Part shown: in pieces, positions 56,399 to 64,000 of the stretch
How the letters are laid out: each line of letters starts with the position of its first letter
How positions within the stretch are numbered: position 1 is the first letter of the stretch
Assembly: GCF_017814435.1 (NCBI RefSeq)
Contig: NZ_JAGJCB010000003.1
Span: 1-64,000 of the forward strand
DNA from: Mariniflexile gromovii
GTDB lineage: Bacteria; Bacteroidota; Bacteroidia; Flavobacteriales; Flavobacteriaceae
DNA: 64,000 nucleotides
Direction: 5' to 3'
Notes under the pieces: model-generated
Told to the model about the DNA's origin: nothing
The model's database searches: none
The model's input: only the letters and a program-made list of their open reading frames with translations
Program-made: the position numbers and the translations under genes

Positions 56399-57760
56399 AT
56401 GAAGCAAATACTAGGTGTCATATTCATTTTATTAAGTTGGAATCTTTCGGTTTTTGGACAAACTAAGGACTCAAAACCGAATGTGATCATCTTTTTTACA
56501 GACGATCAAGGCTATCAAGATGTGGGTTGTTTTGGTTCGCCGTTAATCAAAACACCAAACCTTGATAAAATGGCAGAAGATGGTATAAAATTCACCGATT
56601 TTTATGCAGCTTCCTCCGTATGTTCGCCGTCAAGAGCTGCGCTTTTAACGGGATGTTATCCACCTCGTGTCGGTGTTCCTAAAGTGTTTTGGCCAAATTT
56701 ACCTGGGGGTTTATCAAATCAGGAATTAACCATAGCCGATATGCTTAAAACTAAAAACTATGCCGCCGCCTGCATTGGCAAATGGCATTTAGGTGATGAA
56801 GCGCAGTATTTACCTACCATGCAGGGTTTCGATACTTATTACGGCATTCCGTTTAGTAATGATATGTCGGTGAATCCAAAATCTAAAGTGTCAAAAAATA
56901 TTGTTTTTAGAGAAGGCATGACCCTCGATAGTTTACGTGAGAAAAAATGGCGCGGAAGAAAAGTGCCTTTAATGAAACAAGACGAGGTCATCGAATATCC
57001 GGTTGACCAATCGACCATAACGCAAAGATATACTTCAGAAGCTGTTGATTTTATTAAGAAAAATAAAGACAATCCGTTCTTTTTGTATGTAGCGCACACC
57101 ATGCCGCACGTGCCGCTATATGCCTCTGAAAATTTTAAAGGGAAAAGTGCTCGTGGAATGTATGGCGATGCGGTTGAAGAATTAGATTGGAGTATGGGCG
57201 AAATTTTGAAAACATTAGAATCACTAGGAATTGATGAAAATACCTTGGTGATTTTTACTTCAGATAATGGTCCTTGGAATTTAGAAAACGAACAAGGCGG
57301 TAGCGCTTTACCACTGCGAGGATTCAAAAATGAAACCTTAGAAGGCGGTATGCGAGTTCCCATGATTGCGCAGTGGAAAGGGAAAATAAAACCAGGTAGT
57401 ATTTCTAATGAAGTAGCATCGACTATTGATTTCTTGCCAACCATTGCCTACCTAACAGACGCACAACTTTCTGAAAAACCGATTGATGGAAAAAATATTT
57501 GGCACTTGCTTTCAGGAACCAAAAAAGGGAAATCACCGCATAGAAAAAAAGGATTTTATTATTACAAAGAATCCACGTTAGAAGCGGTGAGACAAGGCGA
57601 TTGGAAATTACGAATTATTGATGGTGAGGTAGCTTTGTATAATTTAAAAAATGATATATCCGAAAGTAACAATGTAGCAGATGCCAATCCGAAGCTCGTA
57701 AAAAAGTTACGTAAAATGATGACAGATTTTGATATGGACTTAAAACAATATATGCATTAA
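56399..57760 (+). CDS. Family S1 sulfatase, secreted (CSPSR site)
   Basis: The 453-residue protein has a type I signal peptide (ILGVIFILLSWNLSVFGQ) rather than a lipobox, so it is probably periplasmic. The active site is C75-S-P-S-R; metal residues are D35-D36 (FFTDDQGYQDVG) and FTSDNGPWNLENEQGG, followed by LEGGMRVPMIAQWKGKI. VGVPKVFWPNLPGGLSNQE is a typical insert of arylsulfatase A-like members. It begins 2 bases after the GH95 stop and is followed by another sulfatase gene after 21 bases. Confidence 0.93.
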   Translation: MKQILGVIFILLSWNLSVFGQTKDSKPNVIIFFTDDQGYQDVGCFGSPLIKTPNLDKMAEDGIKFTDFYAASSVCSPSRAALLTGCYPPRVGVPKVFWPNLPGGLSNQELTIADMLKTKNYAAACIGKWHLGDEAQYLPTMQGFDTYYGIPFSNDMSVNPKSKVSKNIVFREGMTLDSLREKKWRGRKVPLMKQDEVIEYPVDQSTITQRYTSEAVDFIKKNKDNPFFLYVAHTMPHVPLYASENFKGKSARGMYGDAVEELDWSMGEILKTLESLGIDENTLVIFTSDNGPWNLENEQGGSALPLRGFKNETLEGGMRVPMIAQWKGKIKPGSISNEVASTIDFLPTIAYLTDAQLSEKPIDGKNIWHLLSGTKKGKSPHRKKGFYYYKESTLEAVRQGDWKLRIIDGEVALYNLKNDISESNNVADANPKLVKKLRKMMTDFDMDLKQYMH

Positions 57761-57781
57761 AAATTTAAATAAACAGTTAGA

Positions 57782-59332
57782 ATGTCGCAAATAACATACA
57801 TAATTCTCTTATCACTATTAACGGTTTTTAATTCATTTGCCCAAGATGGAAAAAAGTCGCAGCCTAATATCATTTACATTTTGGCTGATGATTTAGGGTA
57901 TGGCGATGTGTCGGTGTATAACGAAAATTCTAAAATACAAACCCCTCATATTGATCAGTTAGCATCAAACGGTGTGATGTTTACCGATGCGCATACCAGT
58001 TCAGCTGTTTGTACCCCTACACGTTATGGTATCATTACAGGCCGTTACAATTGGAGAACAACTTTAAAAGAAGGTGTTTTAAGTGGGTATTCTAAATCTT
58101 TAATTAAAGAAGAACGTGTAACCGTTGCCGATTTATTAAAAAACCATGGTTACCAAACAGCTTTTATTGGAAAATGGCATATGGGTTGGGATTGGACTAT
58201 TGAAAATGAAGGCTCCATGGATATTGATAAATTAAATGCACGACCAGAAGTCGATTTTACAAAACCTATTAAAAACGGACCTCAACCTCATGGTTTCGAT
58301 TATAGTTTCGGATTTTGTGGCTCTTTAGATATGCCTCCTTATGTTTGGGTAGAAAATGGGATGCCAACAAGTGTCCCTACAAAAACAACCAAAGGAAAAA
58401 CCAAACAAGGCACTTTGCGCGAAGGGTTAACGGCAGACGATTTTGTACATGAAGAAGCGCTGCCGGAAATCACAAAACGCACCGTAAGTTATATTGATAA
58501 AAACGCCAATCAAGACAAACCATTTTTTGTATATATGCCACTTCCGGCGCCACATACACCCATTCTTCCTACCGAAGAATTTCAAGGAAAAAGTGGTTTA
58601 GATAATCCTTATGCCGATTTTGTAATTATGGTCGATTGGGTAGTTGGTGAAGTCACAAAAGCGCTTGAAGCAAATGGTATTTCAGAAAACACCTTAATTG
58701 TTTTTACCAGCGATAACGGTTGTTCTCCAACAGCAAACTTTGAACAATTAAAATCGAAAGGACACAACCCGAGTTATGAATATAGAGGGACTAAGTCAGA
58801 TATTTATGATGGCGGTCATCGCGTACCTTATATCATGACTTGGAAAGGACATATCCAACCAAATAAAACCAATCAAATGGTTTGTACCACCGATTTTTTT
58901 GCCACCGTGGCAGATGTTATTGGAGCGACTTATGCTGATGATGTTGCCGAAGACAGCTACAGCCATCTTGCAGTTACAAACATAAAATCACGTTTACCTT
59001 TAAGGAAAAGCATAGTATACCATTCGGTTGATGGCACATTTGCGTATCAAAAAGGCGATTACAAAGTGGTGTTTGGCCCTGGTTCGGGCGGCTGGAGCTA
59101 TCCTAATAAAAATACGAAGAAAGAAATATATGATGCCTTACCTAAAGTTCAGCTTTATAATGTTAAAGATGATGTCGCTGAAGCGAACAATTTGGAAGCT
59201 AAAAATCCTAAATTGATTAAAAAATATCGTAAAGAATTGCTGAAAATTATTAATGAAGGACGTAGCACCAAAGGGAAAAAACTAAGCAATGATAAGGTTG
59301 ATGCGTGGCCTCAATTAGAAGCATTAAAATAA
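57782..59332 (+). CDS. Family S1 sulfatase, secreted (CTPTR site)
   Basis: The 516-residue protein has a type I signal peptide (YIILLSLLTVFNSFAQ). The active site is C77-T-P-T-R in SSAVCTPTRYGIITGRYNWR, a block that I associate with galactose- or GalNAc-6-sulfatases of family S1; the subfamily is uncertain. Metal residues are D36-D37 (ILADDLGYGD) and FTSDNGCSPTANF. It forms the third plus-strand pair with the previous gene, yet both inserts and substrate loops differ. The second PA14-GH3 gene follows after 28 bases. Confidence 0.93.
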   Translation: MSQITYIILLSLLTVFNSFAQDGKKSQPNIIYILADDLGYGDVSVYNENSKIQTPHIDQLASNGVMFTDAHTSSAVCTPTRYGIITGRYNWRTTLKEGVLSGYSKSLIKEERVTVADLLKNHGYQTAFIGKWHMGWDWTIENEGSMDIDKLNARPEVDFTKPIKNGPQPHGFDYSFGFCGSLDMPPYVWVENGMPTSVPTKTTKGKTKQGTLREGLTADDFVHEEALPEITKRTVSYIDKNANQDKPFFVYMPLPAPHTPILPTEEFQGKSGLDNPYADFVIMVDWVVGEVTKALEANGISENTLIVFTSDNGCSPTANFEQLKSKGHNPSYEYRGTKSDIYDGGHRVPYIMTWKGHIQPNKTNQMVCTTDFFATVADVIGATYADDVAEDSYSHLAVTNIKSRLPLRKSIVYHSVDGTFAYQKGDYKVVFGPGSGGWSYPNKNTKKEIYDALPKVQLYNVKDDVAEANNLEAKNPKLIKKYRKELLKIINEGRSTKGKKLSNDKVDAWPQLEALK

Positions 59333-59360
59333 AACTAAAATCAGGTTAATAAAAAAGAAA

Positions 59361-62051
59361 ATGGGAAGAGTTAATAGCATAAAAAGTGGGTTGATAATAA
59401 TGTTTTTAGGAGGGATTCTTATGGGGTCATTTGCCTTTTCTATCAAAAAAGATCCGCCTTATAAAAACCCAAAATTACCAGTACAAGAACGTGTTAAAGA
59501 TTTAATGAGCCGAATGACGCTAGAAGAAAAGTTCTGGCAAATGTTTATGATTCCGGGCGATTTAAGTATCGGAAAAGATAAATTGAAGCATGGTATTTTC
59601 GGTTTTCAAATCTCTTCTAAAGGAAAAAATGATAACGCTGCAGAACAAATCATGGACTATGGTTCTACAGGTACTGCAGAGAATATGGCTAAGGAAATTA
59701 ACGAGCTTCAAAAATTCTTTATAAAAGAAACCCGCTTAGGAATTCCAATCATCCCTTTTAATGAAGCCTTGCATGGTTTGGCGCGCGATGGGGCAACCAC
59801 CTATCCACAAGCCATTGCTTTGGCCGCCACTTGGGATACGACCTTGGTTGGTAACGTAGCACGTGCTATTACTAAAGAAACCAAAACACGAGGCATTCGT
59901 CAAATTTTGTCGCCCGTATTAAATATTGCCCGCGATGTGCGTTGGGGTAGAACCGAAGAAACCTATGGTGAAGATCCATTTTTAACAACTCAAATGGCGG
60001 TTTCTTACATCAGTCAGTTTGAAAAAGAGGGCATCATCACATCTCCAAAACATTTCGTTGCCAATGTGGGAGATGGAGGTAGAGATAGTTACCCAATCCA
60101 TTTTAACGAGCGTTTACTTGAAGAGGTTTATTTCCCTGCATTCAAGGCTGTATTTCAAAAAGCAGGCGCACGATCGGTTATGACCTCCTATAATTCGTTA
60201 GACGGCACACCTTGTACATCAAACGAATGGTTACTCACCAAAAAATTAAAAGATGAATGGGGCTTTAAAGGCTTCGTGATTTCAGATGCGGGTGCTGTTG
60301 GTGGCGCTAACGTCTTGCACTTTACAGCAGCGAATTATGCCGAAGCTACCGAAGATGCTGTAGAAGCAGGATTGGATGTGTTGTTTCAAACCAATTACAA
60401 TCACTACCCATTATTTTGGGAAGCCTATGAAAAAGGGATGGTCGATATCAAAGCGATTGATGAGGCGGTAAGACGCATTTTAACCATTAAGTTCGAGTTA
60501 GGCTTATTCGAAAATCCTTATGTGGATGCTAAAGAAGCGGCAGTTTGGAACGGACATAAAACGCATCGGGAATTGGCAAGAGTTACAGCAGCTAAATCGA
60601 TGGTGTTGTTGAAAAACGAAAACAAAGTCCTTCCGTTAAGTAAGTCCGTTAAAAAAATGGCACTTATTGGTTACGATGCTAAAGCTGCCCGTTTGGGTGG
60701 TTATAGTGGCCCTGGAAACAATGTGGTTTCTATGTTGGAAGGGGTTTCAAATAAAATAGGAAAAGAAAATATTATCTACGCTCCTGGTGTTGCTTTTAAA
60801 GAAGAAAATTATCAGGTAGTGGCGTCGTCATTTTTATCAACTATGGAAGATGGTAAAAAAGTTGAAGGCTTAAGTGGGGCGTATTTTGATAATATTAAGT
60901 TAAGCGGACAACCAAAAGTGGAGCGCACAGACAAGAAATTACAGTTTGGATGGACCCTTTTTTCACCTCATGAAAGTTTGCCATACGATTGGTTTTCGGT
61001 ACGATGGACCGGAAAATTAAAAGCGCCAAAAACAGGTGTTTTCAATATTGGTATAGAAGGAAATGATGGATACCGTATGTATTTAGATGGTAAACTACTT
61101 ATTGATAATTGGCAAAAACAATCGTATAACACGGTTTTAAAACCCTTTTCATTTGAAGCAGGAAAAGAATACGATATTAAAATTGAGTTTTTCGAATCGG
61201 CTGGAAATGCGAAATTCAAATTGGTTTGGGATGCGACACATCAAAACGAATGGGAACAACAAATTGCCGAAGCTGTTGAAGCTGCAAAAAAAAGTGAAGT
61301 AGCCGTAGTTGTTGCAGGTATTCACGAAGGTGAGTTTCAAGACCGCGCTTTATTGAGTTTACCTGGGCATCAAGAAGCATTAATTAAAGCGGTAGCCAAA
61401 ACAGGAAAACCAACCGTAGTAGTATTGGTTGGTGGTAGCGCTATCACAATGGCAAACTGGATAAACGATGTGGATGGTATTATTATGGCGTGGTATTCTG
61501 GTGAAAATGGTGGTAACGGTTTTGCTGATGTTCTTTTTGGGGATGAAAACCCTGCAGGTAGATTGCCAGTTACGTTTCCTGTTGATGCGGCGCAATGTCC
61601 GTTATATTACAACAATAAGCCTACGGGTAGAGGCGATAATTATCATAACTTAACGGGGCAACCCTTGTTTCCGTTTGGTTACGGATTGAGTTACACGTCT
61701 TTTGATTATTCAGATTTGGAATTCAGTAAAAATAACATCAATCCAGATGAAACAATCACCGTTTCATTTACTGTAAAAAACACAGGCTCCGTAGATGGCG
61801 ATGAAGTGGTTCAGCTCTATATACGAGATGAATTAGCTTCGGTGTCCAGACCAATTAAAGAATTAAAAGGCTTTCAACGTATTAGATTAAAAGCTGGTGA
61901 AACTAAAAAACTAAGTTTTCAATTAGGACCAGAGGAATTGTCCATGCTTGATAAAGATTTAAAAAGATTGGTAGAAGCAGGCGATTTCAGAATCATGATA
62001 GGAGCTTCATCAAAAGACATTCGTTTAAGAGGAATTTTAACTGTAAAATAA
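59361..62051 (+). CDS. GH3 beta-glycosidase with PA14 domain (second copy)
   Basis: The 896-residue protein has a hydrophobic N-terminal signal or anchor (GLIIMFLGGILMGSFAF). The GH3 barrel shows RLGIPIIPFNEALHGLARDG and the nucleophile Asp309 in GFVISDAGAVGG. A PA14 domain (about 490-630; GLSGAYFDNIKLSGQPKVER) and a C-terminal fibronectin III-like domain follow. The architecture equals that of the GH3 at 48517, but the barrel sequences differ widely, so a different beta-linked sugar is likely. Its stop codon overlaps the start of the next GH30 gene by one base (TAATG). Confidence 0.92.
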   Translation: MGRVNSIKSGLIIMFLGGILMGSFAFSIKKDPPYKNPKLPVQERVKDLMSRMTLEEKFWQMFMIPGDLSIGKDKLKHGIFGFQISSKGKNDNAAEQIMDYGSTGTAENMAKEINELQKFFIKETRLGIPIIPFNEALHGLARDGATTYPQAIALAATWDTTLVGNVARAITKETKTRGIRQILSPVLNIARDVRWGRTEETYGEDPFLTTQMAVSYISQFEKEGIITSPKHFVANVGDGGRDSYPIHFNERLLEEVYFPAFKAVFQKAGARSVMTSYNSLDGTPCTSNEWLLTKKLKDEWGFKGFVISDAGAVGGANVLHFTAANYAEATEDAVEAGLDVLFQTNYNHYPLFWEAYEKGMVDIKAIDEAVRRILTIKFELGLFENPYVDAKEAAVWNGHKTHRELARVTAAKSMVLLKNENKVLPLSKSVKKMALIGYDAKAARLGGYSGPGNNVVSMLEGVSNKIGKENIIYAPGVAFKEENYQVVASSFLSTMEDGKKVEGLSGAYFDNIKLSGQPKVERTDKKLQFGWTLFSPHESLPYDWFSVRWTGKLKAPKTGVFNIGIEGNDGYRMYLDGKLLIDNWQKQSYNTVLKPFSFEAGKEYDIKIEFFESAGNAKFKLVWDATHQNEWEQQIAEAVEAAKKSEVAVVVAGIHEGEFQDRALLSLPGHQEALIKAVAKTGKPTVVVLVGGSAITMANWINDVDGIIMAWYSGENGGNGFADVLFGDENPAGRLPVTFPVDAAQCPLYYNNKPTGRGDNYHNLTGQPLFPFGYGLSYTSFDYSDLEFSKNNINPDETITVSFTVKNTGSVDGDEVVQLYIRDELASVSRPIKELKGFQRIRLKAGETKKLSFQLGPEELSMLDKDLKRLVEAGDFRIMIGASSKDIRLRGILTVK

Positions 62052-63484
62052 TGACAATGAAGATATTAAAATTAACAATATGCGCACTTCTGTTAGTCTT
62101 AACAGCAAACGCACAAAAACCAAAAGTAAGTTGGGTTAGTTCAACCAACAACGAAGTTTGGGTTACTAAAAAATACAAACCTTCAAAAAGCAAAAAGGCT
62201 TCAGATATTTCTATTGCTATCGATACTAAAAAACGAGAACAAAAAATAGATGGTTTTGGTGGCTGTTTCAATGAGTTGGGATGGGAAGCTTTAGGAATGG
62301 TGACTTCAGAAGAAAAACAACAAATTTTAAACGATTTATTCAGTCAGGAAACAGGGTGTAAATTCAATATATGCAGAATGCCCATTGGTGCGAACGATTA
62401 TGCGGTAGATTGGTACAGCCATAACGAAACGGAAGGTGATTTTGCCATGGAAAATTTCTCCATAGACCGTGATAAAAAACGACTCATTCCCTACATAAAA
62501 GAAGCACAAAAGATAAATTCAGACATCCAAATTTGGGCGTCACCTTGGTGTCCGCCATCATGGATGAAACACAGCAAACATTACGCTTGTAAATCCAATC
62601 CGGAATTTAATGATTTACCTGAAGAATGGAGTTCTACCGAAGAATTAGTATCACGTTTCATCACAGAACCAAAATATTTTGAAGCTTACGCCTTGTATTT
62701 TTCAAAGTTTGTAAAAGCTTATGAAAAAGAAGGCATCGATATTTCAGCGGTTCACGTTCAAAACGAATACAATTCAGCACAAAATTTCCCATCATGTGTG
62801 TGGAAGCCGCAAGATTTAGGAATTTTCATTTCAGATTATTTAGGACCTAAATTCAAAGCAGATAATTTAGATGCTGAAATATGGTTGGGTACGGTTGAGC
62901 GTCCACAAATAGAGCGAGTTTCAGATGTAATAGAATACAAAAACGCCAAAGATTATATTAAAGGTGTCGGTTTTCAATGGGCAGGAAAAGGCGCAATAGA
63001 AGCGGTGCATGCTAAATATCCAGAGGTGCAATTAATGCAAACGGAGACCGAATGTGGCGATGGTTCTAACGATTGGAAAGCAGCCGAATACACCTTCAAC
63101 TTAATGAAACATTATTTTGAAAATGGCGCCAATTCATACATGTACTGGAATATGGTTTTAGATGAAACCGGGAAAAGTCAATGGGGTTGGAAGCAAAATT
63201 CCATGATTTCTATTGATAGCAAAACCAAAGCCATTCGCTACAATCCGGAGTTTTATTTAATGAAGCATTTAAGTGCTTTTGTAGCACCGGGTTCTGTAAA
63301 ATTAGCTTCATCTGGTGATGACGACCAAGCCATCGTTTTTTATAATGAAGCTAGCAAACAAGTGGTTGTTCTTGCTTATAACAACAGTGAAGAAAACCGC
63401 GACATCCAATTAAATATTAATGACAAGCAAATTAAGGTCATGGTTGATCCCAAGTCGTTTAATACCATTTCAGTGAGTTTATAG
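62051..63484 (+). CDS. GH30 glycoside hydrolase (second copy)
   Basis: The 477-residue protein has a signal peptide (MKILKLTICALLLVLTANAQ, after a two-residue lead). KIDGFGGCFNELGWEAL opens the barrel; WASPWCPPSWMKHSK, the acid/base Glu239 in VHVQNEYNS and the nucleophile Glu332 in MQTETECGDG are present. It shares the fold with the GH30 at 47102 but differs in the loops around the active site. Translation is probably coupled to the GH3 gene through the one-base overlap. The substrate is not evident from sequence. Confidence 0.92.
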   Translation: MTMKILKLTICALLLVLTANAQKPKVSWVSSTNNEVWVTKKYKPSKSKKASDISIAIDTKKREQKIDGFGGCFNELGWEALGMVTSEEKQQILNDLFSQETGCKFNICRMPIGANDYAVDWYSHNETEGDFAMENFSIDRDKKRLIPYIKEAQKINSDIQIWASPWCPPSWMKHSKHYACKSNPEFNDLPEEWSSTEELVSRFITEPKYFEAYALYFSKFVKAYEKEGIDISAVHVQNEYNSAQNFPSCVWKPQDLGIFISDYLGPKFKADNLDAEIWLGTVERPQIERVSDVIEYKNAKDYIKGVGFQWAGKGAIEAVHAKYPEVQLMQTETECGDGSNDWKAAEYTFNLMKHYFENGANSYMYWNMVLDETGKSQWGWKQNSMISIDSKTKAIRYNPEFYLMKHLSAFVAPGSVKLASSGDDDQAIVFYNEASKQVVVLAYNNSEENRDIQLNINDKQIKVMVDPKSFNTISVSL

Positions 63485-63498
63485 TTAAAGAAAAAGTA

Positions 63499-64000
63499 AT
63501 GAAACGAAGAGAATTTGTAAAATATTTAGGCGCTGGTTCTTTATTTATAGGAGCCACTTCTTGTGGAGCCACACGTATTTTTGGAAGTAGTTATGATGAA
63601 GACATTTGTAGAGAAGCATGGAAAAAGTTAGCTAATAAAGGCGAAGCTTTTGATTATGTAAGTCCAGAACCTAAACGCCCAAAGGTATTGCTGTATGGCG
63701 ATTCTATTTCAATAGGGTATACACCAACGGTTCGAAAGGAATTAGAAGGAAAAGCCAATGTTTACAGAATTTTTAATAATGGCGGATCCAGCGATACGTT
63801 TATTCCTAAAATGGAGAAGTTAAAACAAACCATGTTTCAACCGTATTTAAAAGGTGGTTGGGATTTTAAATGGGATGTGATTCATTTTAATGTAGGCCTG
63901 CACGATTTAAAATATCTTAAAAATGGAAAACTGGATGCAGTAAACGGCAAACAAGTAAACAGTATTGAAGTATACAAAGAAAATTTAGAGAAGATTTGTC
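63499..64000 (+). CDS. SGNH/GDSL hydrolase, 5' part (cut by window edge)
   Basis: The frame is open from ATG at 63499 to the end of the window (167 codons). The N-terminus KRREFVKYLGAGSLFIGATS followed by Cys22 looks like a twin-arginine lipoprotein signal. The first SGNH block is VLLYGDSISIGYTP, with the catalytic Ser in GDS; a second block around IFNNGGSSDT carries the Gly, and FNVGLHDLKY resembles the Asn block. Such enzymes usually remove acetyl or other ester groups from glycans. The C-terminal part with the Asp-His pair is outside the window. It begins 14 bases after the GH30 stop. Confidence 0.85.
   Translation, partial: MKRREFVKYLGAGSLFIGATSCGATRIFGSSYDEDICREAWKKLANKGEAFDYVSPEPKRPKVLLYGDSISIGYTPTVRKELEGKANVYRIFNNGGSSDTFIPKMEKLKQTMFQPYLKGGWDFKWDVIHFNVGLHDLKYLKNGKLDAVNGKQVNSIEVYKENLEKIC

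Noticed and set aside
56839-57444. 201-residue open frame antisense to a sulfatase gene
   Set aside because: It lies wholly inside a well-supported sulfatase gene, has no signal or family resemblance, and is a frame shadow.
1-64000. CRISPR arrays, phage genes, rRNA operons or toxin-antitoxin pairs
   Set aside because: I looked for regularly spaced repeats and typical gene sets and saw none; only the transposase end and short intergenic repeats suggest mobility.

Overview
The window looks like a chromosome segment of a marine member of the Flavobacteriaceae (Bacteroidota). The evidence is the AT-rich sequence, A-rich leaders without Shine-Dalgarno motifs, a SusC/SusD pair, many lipoprotein-type glycan enzymes, a consensus Bacteroidota promoter (TTTG-N18-TAAATTTG) before a tRNA pair, and eight sulfatases. 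I cannot name the genus from the sequence alone.

Region 1 (1-11.4 kb) is mostly housekeeping and stress genes. It holds the 3' end of an IS4-type transposase, a DUF4261-like gene, a peroxiredoxin-like gene, a methyltransferase, a cupin gene, a TrmH-type RNA methyltransferase and mutS (TTG start). These are followed by tRNA-Gly(GCC) and tRNA-Leu(UAA), then a stress group: cbpA-like dnaJ, cbpM-like modulator, an FMN-binding split-barrel protein and a tandem universal stress protein. Two FNR/CRP-like palindromes precede the last two genes.

Region 2 (11.4-23.2 kb, minus strand) reads susC, susD, two sulfatases, a NagP-like sugar transporter, then a NagB-deacetylase fusion. It links outer-membrane glycan import to GlcNAc/GlcN-6-P catabolism. 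Region 3 (23.9-29.8 kb) has two tandem GH20 hexosaminidases and a convergent LytS/LytT-type two-component system.

Region 4 (29.9-41.9 kb, plus strand) is an N-glycan processing run: GH92, Na+/solute symporter, a decayed second symporter tail, GH130 phosphorylase, CBM9-like lipoprotein, a GHL10-like lipoprotein, Tat-exported glycosylasparaginase, second GH92 and a PNGase F-family amidase. Region 5 (42.3-64 kb, plus strand) carries six sulfatases in three adjacent pairs, alternating with GH29, GH30, GH3, GH95, GH3, GH30 and a truncated SGNH hydrolase.

Taken together, 11.4-64 kb reads as one very large polysaccharide utilisation locus. Its core fits Asn-linked glycans: PNGase F and glycosylasparaginase cut the protein link, GH20 and GH92 trim GlcNAc and mannose, GH130 phosphorolyses Man-GlcNAc in the cytoplasm, and NagP/NagB use the GlcNAc. 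The sulfatases, fucosidases (GH29, GH95) and GH3/GH30 enzymes suggest a sulfated, fucosylated and possibly xylosylated glycan. The substrate is an inference; the enzyme families are read from the sequence.
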